Part shown: one piece after another, positions 7,185-10,611 of the stretch
Layout: each line of letters begins with the position of its first letter
Numbering within the stretch: the first letter of the stretch is position 1
Assembly: GCA_902766815.1 (NCBI GenBank)
Contig: CACXEZ010000067.1
Span: 1 to 10,611, forward strand
Direction: 5' to 3'
From: an uncultured Erysipelotrichaceae bacterium
GTDB lineage: Bacteria > Bacillota_I > Bacilli_A > RF39 > UBA660
DNA: 10,611 bases
The notes under the pieces: generated by a model
Told to the model about the DNA's origin: nothing
The model's database searches: none
The model's input: only the letters and a program-made list of their open reading frames with translations
Position numbers and translations under genes: made by a program

Positions 7185-8078
7185 ATGGAAGTTATCATTG
7201 TTGGGTTAATAATTTTATTTATTGTTACTTATCGATCTAGTTCGGGAGCTGGAGTTTATAAATTCATTACAGAACAGGCTAGTAAGGTATATAATCAATA
7301 TGCTCCTTATTCTTATAAGGAGATGAGAAAAAAAATCAAAGATTTGGGTCTTGATTATACTTCCAGACAATATGTTACACAAGTAGTTTTATTTGCTGGA
7401 TTTGCAGGTGCTGTTGGATATATGTATTTTTATAGCATTATTGTAGCGATTGTTTATGCAATTATTGCAGTAGCTACTATTCCTTATATCACTTATCTTC
7501 GTTCTAAAAGACAGTATAGCGAATATATTTTTGAACAAATTCAAGTATATGTTACTAATACTATTATGGAGTTTGCAACAACGCAAGCATTTATTAAATC
7601 GTTAGAAGGAGTTGTTGAGTCTGGTATTTTAGAAGAGCCTGTGTTGTCGGATGTAAAAACAATGATTGCACTTTCTTATGAGAAGGGAGATGTTTATGAT
7701 TCCATTGCTTATATGAATGCTAAATATCCTTTCTTTATGGTAAAAAATATGCATCAGTTGTTTTTACAGGTTACAAAAGAAGGTGCCAAAGATACGGGAG
7801 AAACTTTTGATAATATGTTAACTGATATAGATGCTTTAGTTGAGGGAGTTTATCGTGATAGAATGGATAGAGCTAACTTTCATAAGCAGTTTTTAATGTT
7901 TGGACTTGCACTGTATGGAATTATTATTTTGATTCAAATGTTGGTTTCTGTTGAAACTTATATTAGTATGTTGGATATTTTTATAGTTAAGGTTGCAATT
8001 CATGGTTTAGTGTTAATTAATACATATTTTTTGCTTAAGGGTGAAAAATATTATAATGAGAATGTAGGTGCTGAGTAA
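7185..8078 (+). CDS. tadB: TadB-like inner-membrane platform protein (T2SF family)
   Basis: This is a polytopic membrane protein of the GspF/T2SF type that, with TadC, forms the platform driven by the TadA ATPase. The 297 residues contain an N-terminal helix (about 3-16), two adjacent helices (about 62-105), a cytoplasmic T2SF-like helical domain (about 108-230, including EFATTQAFIKSLEGV and GDVYDSIAYMNAKYP) and two C-terminal helices (about 235-256 and 262-283). The ribosome binding region GAGGTGAGGTGAT (7164-7176) overlaps the end of the ATPase gene and is eight bases from the ATG. The stop overlaps the next start by one base (TAATG), indicating translational coupling with the TadC-like gene. 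Sequence identity to named TadB proteins looks low, so the label relies on topology and gene order. Confidence 0.85.
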   Translation: MEVIIVGLIILFIVTYRSSSGAGVYKFITEQASKVYNQYAPYSYKEMRKKIKDLGLDYTSRQYVTQVVLFAGFAGAVGYMYFYSIIVAIVYAIIAVATIPYITYLRSKRQYSEYIFEQIQVYVTNTIMEFATTQAFIKSLEGVVESGILEEPVLSDVKTMIALSYEKGDVYDSIAYMNAKYPFFMVKNMHQLFLQVTKEGAKDTGETFDNMLTDIDALVEGVYRDRMDRANFHKQFLMFGLALYGIIILIQMLVSVETYISMLDIFIVKVAIHGLVLINTYFLLKGEKYYNENVGAE

Positions 8079-8869
8079 TGATAGAGATATTTATAATTGG
8101 TGTTATAGTTTTATTTATCTTTTTCTATACTGGTAAAGTTAATGCTAATAAGTTTGTTCAAGATAATAAGGATTTATTTCATTTATTGAAAGAGAGTGAT
8201 TACGAGTTTTTACTTTATGCTAAATATGGTGATCGAGTGTATGATCCTGATCAAGTATTTATGAAGAGAGTTAGGGATGGTGGAATTACAATTGCATTAT
8301 GTATTTTTGTATTTATTTCTAATTTATCTTTCATTAATATTATTATGGGTTTAATTATTGGGTTTTTGGTATTTAAATCTCAATATATCAGTTTAAAGAG
8401 TTATTATAGAAAACATTTAAATGAAGTTGATTCTTTACTTCCATATTATTTGAAAGGCTTAGAAGTGTTGGTTCAACATTATACTGTTCCTGTGGCACTT
8501 GCTAGAAGTATTGAAGATGCTCCAGAAGTTTTTAAGCCAGGTTTAAAGGAAATGGTTGCTAAAATAGAGGCTGGGGACTCAAGTGTACAACCTTATATGG
8601 ATTTTGCAGCTCGTTATCCGGTTAGAGATTCTGTTAGAATGATGAGGCTTCTTTACAGGTTGGGACTGGGAGAACAAGAAAAAAAACATGATCAGTTGAT
8701 TGCTTTTTCTAAAAGTGTTTCTAGTCTACAGCAGAAGGCTCGTGAGCAAAAATATAAGACTCGTTTAAATAAGATGGAAAGTATGACTATGGCGATGTTG
8801 GTATGTACTGGTGGTGGTGGAATGTTACTACTATTAGTATCAATGATAATGTTACTTGCAAATGTTTAA
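8078..8869 (+). CDS. tadC: TadC-like inner-membrane platform protein (T2SF family)
   Basis: This is the second platform component, expected to form a hetero-oligomer with the TadB-like protein. The 263 residues show an N-terminal membrane helix (about 3-18), a hydrophobic region made of one or two helices (about 70-103), a long cytoplasmic T2SF domain (about 110-225) and a C-terminal helix with a Gly run (about 236-260). The motif NEVDSLLPYYLKGLEVLVQH followed by ALARSIEDAP is typical of T2SF helices, in which a helix pair precedes a conserved Pro. The A of its ATG is the last base of the upstream TAA, and no separate strong ribosome binding site is visible, so translation is probably coupled. 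Confidence 0.85.
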   Translation: MIEIFIIGVIVLFIFFYTGKVNANKFVQDNKDLFHLLKESDYEFLLYAKYGDRVYDPDQVFMKRVRDGGITIALCIFVFISNLSFINIIMGLIIGFLVFKSQYISLKSYYRKHLNEVDSLLPYYLKGLEVLVQHYTVPVALARSIEDAPEVFKPGLKEMVAKIEAGDSSVQPYMDFAARYPVRDSVRMMRLLYRLGLGEQEKKHDQLIAFSKSVSSLQQKAREQKYKTRLNKMESMTMAMLVCTGGGGMLLLLVSMIMLLANV

Positions 8870-8890
8870 TTTGTTATAGTATATATGTTT
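8856..8890 (+). promoter_or_regulatory. Possible internal promoter before the small pilin
   Basis: TTGCAA (8856-8861) and TATATA (8880-8885) are separated by 18 bases, 28 bases before the pilin ATG. The segment ATAGTATATA-TGTTT (8876-8890) recurs almost unchanged upstream of the next gene. This could raise pilin expression above that of the machinery, but AT-rich DNA makes false matches likely. Confidence 0.3.
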
Positions 8891-8912
8891 ATTTGAAGGG
8901 AGGTGTTTCTAA

Positions 8913-9068
8913 ATGAAGGAAGCTACGGGTGAATTAAGTATGACTGTTGTTACAATTATTGCGATTGTTGCGATTGCTGGTATTGTTACTATTTTAGTAC
9001 CTCTTGTTAAAAATTATATTAACAATAGTTGGGATAATTTGAGTACGATTGATGTAAACAAAAAATAA
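8913..9068 (+). CDS. 51-aa Flp/pilin-like protein, candidate major pilin
   Basis: This short gene encodes a single-helix protein of pilin type: a brief hydrophilic leader (MKEATG), one long hydrophobic helix (about 11-32) and a short C-terminal part (KNYINNSWDN onward). The likely prepilin peptidase cleavage is after G6, giving a mature start E-L-S-M-T. The canonical Flp Glu at +5 is absent (Thr is there), so it is a noncanonical class. It has a strong AAGGGAGGTG site (8896-8905), seven bases from the ATG, and a clean stop. Position between the TadC-like and TadE-like genes is where a Flp pilin would be expected, and the size is typical of Flp pilins (about 50-80 residues). It has no cysteine. 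It is probably the main structural subunit. An alternative is a small membrane regulator. Confidence 0.72.
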   Translation: MKEATGELSMTVVTIIAIVAIAGIVTILVPLVKNYINNSWDNLSTIDVNKK

Positions 9069-9090
9069 CCGTAATAGTATATAATTGTTT
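9055..9090 (+). promoter_or_regulatory. Possible internal promoter before the TTG-started pseudopilin
   Basis: TATAAT at 9080-9085 is a perfect -10 match. The best -35 is TAAACA at 9055-9060 (4/6), with a long 19-base spacer. It shares ATAGTATATA and TGTTT with the sequence before the small pilin. The perfect -10 is suggestive; the rest is weak. Confidence 0.3.
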
Positions 9091-9105
9091 TTCTTGGTAA
9101 TGATT

Positions 9106-9113
9106 GGTAGGTG
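9106..9113 (+). promoter_or_regulatory. Ribosome binding site supporting the TTG start at 9121
   Basis: GGTAGGTG is seven bases from TTG 9121. An in-frame TAA at 9115-9117 rules out an earlier start, and the later ATG at 9148 has no good site. Confidence 0.65.
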
Positions 9114-9120
9114 TTAAAAG

Positions 9121-9552
9121 TTGAGAGAATCTTTTGGTGGAGCTTTTATGATAAAGCTTGTTCTAATATTTATAGTGATTTATGTTTCTTTTATGGCTGT
9201 GGCGGTTAATTATGCGAAAGCTTTTAGAGTAAAGAATCAACTTATTAATTATGTAGAACAAACTCAATATAGATATGGGGACTCTACAGATAATATAGAG
9301 AATTATTTAGCGAAAGTTCCTTATAATGTTACAGATAGTAATAATGGGTTAAAGCAAGCTTGTGATGCTGATGCTGAAAATACTACTGAGAAGTCTGTTT
9401 TTGTTCATGGAGCTTGTATTGCTCCTCGTTGTGATAAAGATAGCGGTAGTTGTTATTATAGAATCACAACTTATATCTCTGTTGATTTTCCATTTTTTAA
9501 TATTCATATGACATTACCGGTTCGTGGGGAAACAAAAACAATAGTTTATTAG
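9121..9552 (+). CDS. TadE-like pseudopilin, TTG start
   Basis: This 143-residue protein has a polar N-terminus (MRESFGG), a long hydrophobic helix (about 11-29) and an extracytoplasmic domain with four cysteines (81, 99, 104, 111), enough for two disulfides. The arrangement matches TadE-like minor pilins: a short leader with glycine (FGG, possible cleavage after G7, leaving AFMIK), the helix, then an amphipathic region (KAFRVKNQLINYVEQTQYRY). The TTG start is chosen because GGTAGGTG lies seven bases upstream and because starting at the ATG 27 bases downstream would remove the glycine-containing leader. It lies between the small pilin and the TadZ-like gene, and is probably a minor subunit at the pilus tip or base. 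The assignment is based on topology and context. Confidence 0.7.
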   Translation: MRESFGGAFMIKLVLIFIVIYVSFMAVAVNYAKAFRVKNQLINYVEQTQYRYGDSTDNIENYLAKVPYNVTDSNNGLKQACDADAENTTEKSVFVHGACIAPRCDKDSGSCYYRITTYISVDFPFFNIHMTLPVRGETKTIVY

Positions 9553-9565
9553 AGAGGAGAAAGTT

Positions 9566-10510
9566 ATGAATGTTATTGTATCTAATGTGAATGCTTCTAA
9601 ATTTAATAATTTGGATATAGATGTGATTAAGTCTATTAGTGGAGAATTTACTGTTGATGAAATTATTCAATCTTTCTCCAATTTTTTCTTTAATAGAATG
9701 TTTTTGGATATTACATCTATAGATAATTATCAAGATGTTAATACCTTAAAGAAGTTATCGGTAGGACTTGATGTTAGTAAGATTATTTTACTTTTATCCG
9801 ATGATCCGATTGTTAATTCGGATAGTTATATTTCTAATTTGATTAGTATGGGTATTTATAATTTTGCTCATAATGAAGATGAACTTAAGTATTTGTATGA
9901 TAATCCTAATACTTATAAGGATGTGGCACATTTACAGAAAATTGAAGAGGTTGCTACTGCTTCTATTATGGAGAAGGTTAGTAGTGGGACACGGATTATT
10001 GGATTTAAAAATTTTACTAATCATGCGGGAGCTACTAGTTTGATTTACATGTTGAAAAAGCAATTATCTCGAAATTATTATACTGTTTGTATTGAAGTTA
10101 ATAAAAGGGATTTTTTGTTTTATCAGGATAAAGATATGATTTCCTGTAATGCTAATGAGGTTCAACAAATGATATTAAAGTATCAGGATGCTAATATCAT
10201 TTTAATTGATTTGAATGATTTAGATTTATCTTTAAGTCATTCTATTTGTGGAGATGTTATCTTTTTGATGGAGTCTTCTACTTTGATGATTAATAAGGCA
10301 GTTATGTTAGATAATAAGTGTTTTGAAAGAATCTCTCGTGAAAAGGTTGTTTTAAATCAATCTATGTTATCTTTAGGGGATGTTAAATTATTACAACAAG
10401 AAGCTCGAGTTCAGTTTTTTAGTGTATTACCATCTATGGATGATAGGGTGGATAATTCTAATGTTTTATTTCCCTTTTTAGAACATCTTGGACTATATAA
10501 AAGAGTTTAA
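9566..10510 (+). CDS. CpaE/TadZ-like protein with degenerate P-loop
   Basis: This is a soluble 314-residue protein resembling the TadZ/CpaE localisation factors of Tad pili. The N-terminal part (about 1-125) has a receiver-like alternation of beta strands and helices, with SKIILLLSDDPIV (about 71-83) and GIYNF as candidate core strands. The C-terminal part (about 140-310) looks like a MinD/ParA-type ATPase domain. The P-loop position reads GFKNFTNHAGATS (146-158), with Ala where the Walker lysine would be, so ATP hydrolysis is doubtful. A later strand, ANIILIDLNDLDL, occupies the Walker B position. A ribosome binding site AGAGGAG (9553-9559) is six bases from the ATG, and the gap from the pseudopilin is 13 bases. 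It is likely a polar or septal anchor for the pilus complex. Fold assignment is from pattern and context. Confidence 0.72.
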   Translation: MNVIVSNVNASKFNNLDIDVIKSISGEFTVDEIIQSFSNFFFNRMFLDITSIDNYQDVNTLKKLSVGLDVSKIILLLSDDPIVNSDSYISNLISMGIYNFAHNEDELKYLYDNPNTYKDVAHLQKIEEVATASIMEKVSSGTRIIGFKNFTNHAGATSLIYMLKKQLSRNYYTVCIEVNKRDFLFYQDKDMISCNANEVQQMILKYQDANIILIDLNDLDLSLSHSICGDVIFLMESSTLMINKAVMLDNKCFERISREKVVLNQSMLSLGDVKLLQQEARVQFFSVLPSMDDRVDNSNVLFPFLEHLGLYKRV

Positions 10511-10523
10511 AAACAGTCTTTTT
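10499..10523 (+). terminator. Likely terminator at the end of the pilus unit
   Basis: AAAAGA (10499-10504) pairs with TCTTTT (10517-10522); inside, GTT pairs with AAC around a TAAA loop, with a two-base bulge on the 3' side. The 3' arm supplies the T-rich tail. The TadZ-like stop codon (10508-10510) lies in the loop. The stem is weak and AT-rich. Confidence 0.4.
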
Positions 10524-10527
10524 ATAC

Positions 10528-10591
10528 TATTTTACTATATTTTTTAGATAAATTATAGAACTATCTTTTTGATAATATAAATAGTAAAATA
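10528..10591. repeat. 11-bp perfect inverted repeat flanking a 42-base loop
   Basis: TATTTTACTAT (10528-10538) is the exact reverse complement of ATAGTAAAATA (10581-10591). The loop holds a smaller AGATA/TATCT pairing followed by five T residues. It could be part of a further terminator or a control region for the next gene. No gene is supported between 10511 and the end. Confidence 0.4.
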
Positions 10592-10611
10592 TAGTCATGG
10601 GTGATTTTGAT

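Noticed and set aside
7389..7586. 65-codon minus-strand frame within the TadB-like gene
   Set aside because: It is antisense to a membrane-helix coding stretch, and its Asn/Ile/Ser-rich product looks like a shadow.
9497..9733. 78-codon minus-strand frame across the pseudopilin/TadZ junction
   Set aside because: It would cover the ribosome binding site and start of the TadZ-like gene, and its Ile/Asn-rich product resembles other antisense shadows here.
10597..10611. ATG near the window end as a new gene start
   Set aside because: No ribosome binding site precedes it. The following GGGTGAT could be a ribosome binding site for a start beyond the window, but nothing can be confirmed.
1..10611. 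Mycoplasma-type genetic code (TGA as Trp), suggested by the AT richness
   Set aside because: The ATPase gene ends in TGA at 7168-7170, all Trp codons noticed are TGG, and no gene contains an in-frame TGA.

Overview
The window is strongly AT-rich. All supported genes lie on the + strand, most have strong GGAGG/GGTGAT-type ribosome binding sites, and intergenic gaps are short. TGA is used as a stop (end of the ATPase gene, 7168-7170) and no gene reads through one, so the Mycoplasma-type code is excluded. Together with inner-membrane Tad/Flp pilus machinery and no secretin, this points to a low-GC Gram-positive lineage, Bacilli or one of the uncultured gut clades related to Mollicutes. That placement is an inference. 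No gap between genes exceeds about 145 bases.

Region 1 (1-1238) is a small housekeeping unit. A weak hairpin terminator (25-57) closes whatever lies upstream. A candidate extended -10 promoter then leads into a YqeK-type HD-domain diadenosine tetraphosphate hydrolase (145-708) and an unrecognised 165-residue protein (721-1218). The unit ends in a hairpin with a T tract that overlaps the stop codon.

Region 2 (1258-10523) reads as one long transcription unit for a Tad-like pilus or secretion apparatus. It opens with a good promoter carrying a perfect 18-base inverted repeat between -35 and -10. The gene order is: a small secreted, membrane-anchored protein (1319-1936); a 787-residue secreted cysteine-rich protein (1965-4328); a TadE/pseudopilin-like protein (4443-4895); a CpaB/RcpC-type SAF-domain protein (4910-5752); a TadA/CpaF-type ATPase with an unusual Asn/Gln/Ser-rich C-terminal tail (5764-7170); TadB-like and TadC-like platform proteins (7185-8078 and 8078-8869, overlapping by one base); a 51-residue pilin-like protein (8913-9068); a second TadE-like pseudopilin with a TTG start (9121-9552); and a CpaE/TadZ-like protein with a degenerate P-loop (9566-10510). 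A hairpin terminator follows at about 10499-10523.

In the inferred model, the TadA-like ATPase powers the TadB/TadC platform, which assembles the small pilin and the two TadE-like minor subunits. The CpaB-like protein forms the extracytoplasmic part, the TadZ-like protein localises the complex, and the two leading secreted proteins are candidate surface or tip components. No secretin, TadD/TadG or prepilin peptidase is present in the window, so a peptidase must be supplied from elsewhere. The most notable points are the tiny pilin lacking the usual Glu+5, the even cysteine count in every cysteine-containing extracytoplasmic protein, the TadA tail, the lysine-less TadZ and the large unrecognised surface protein.
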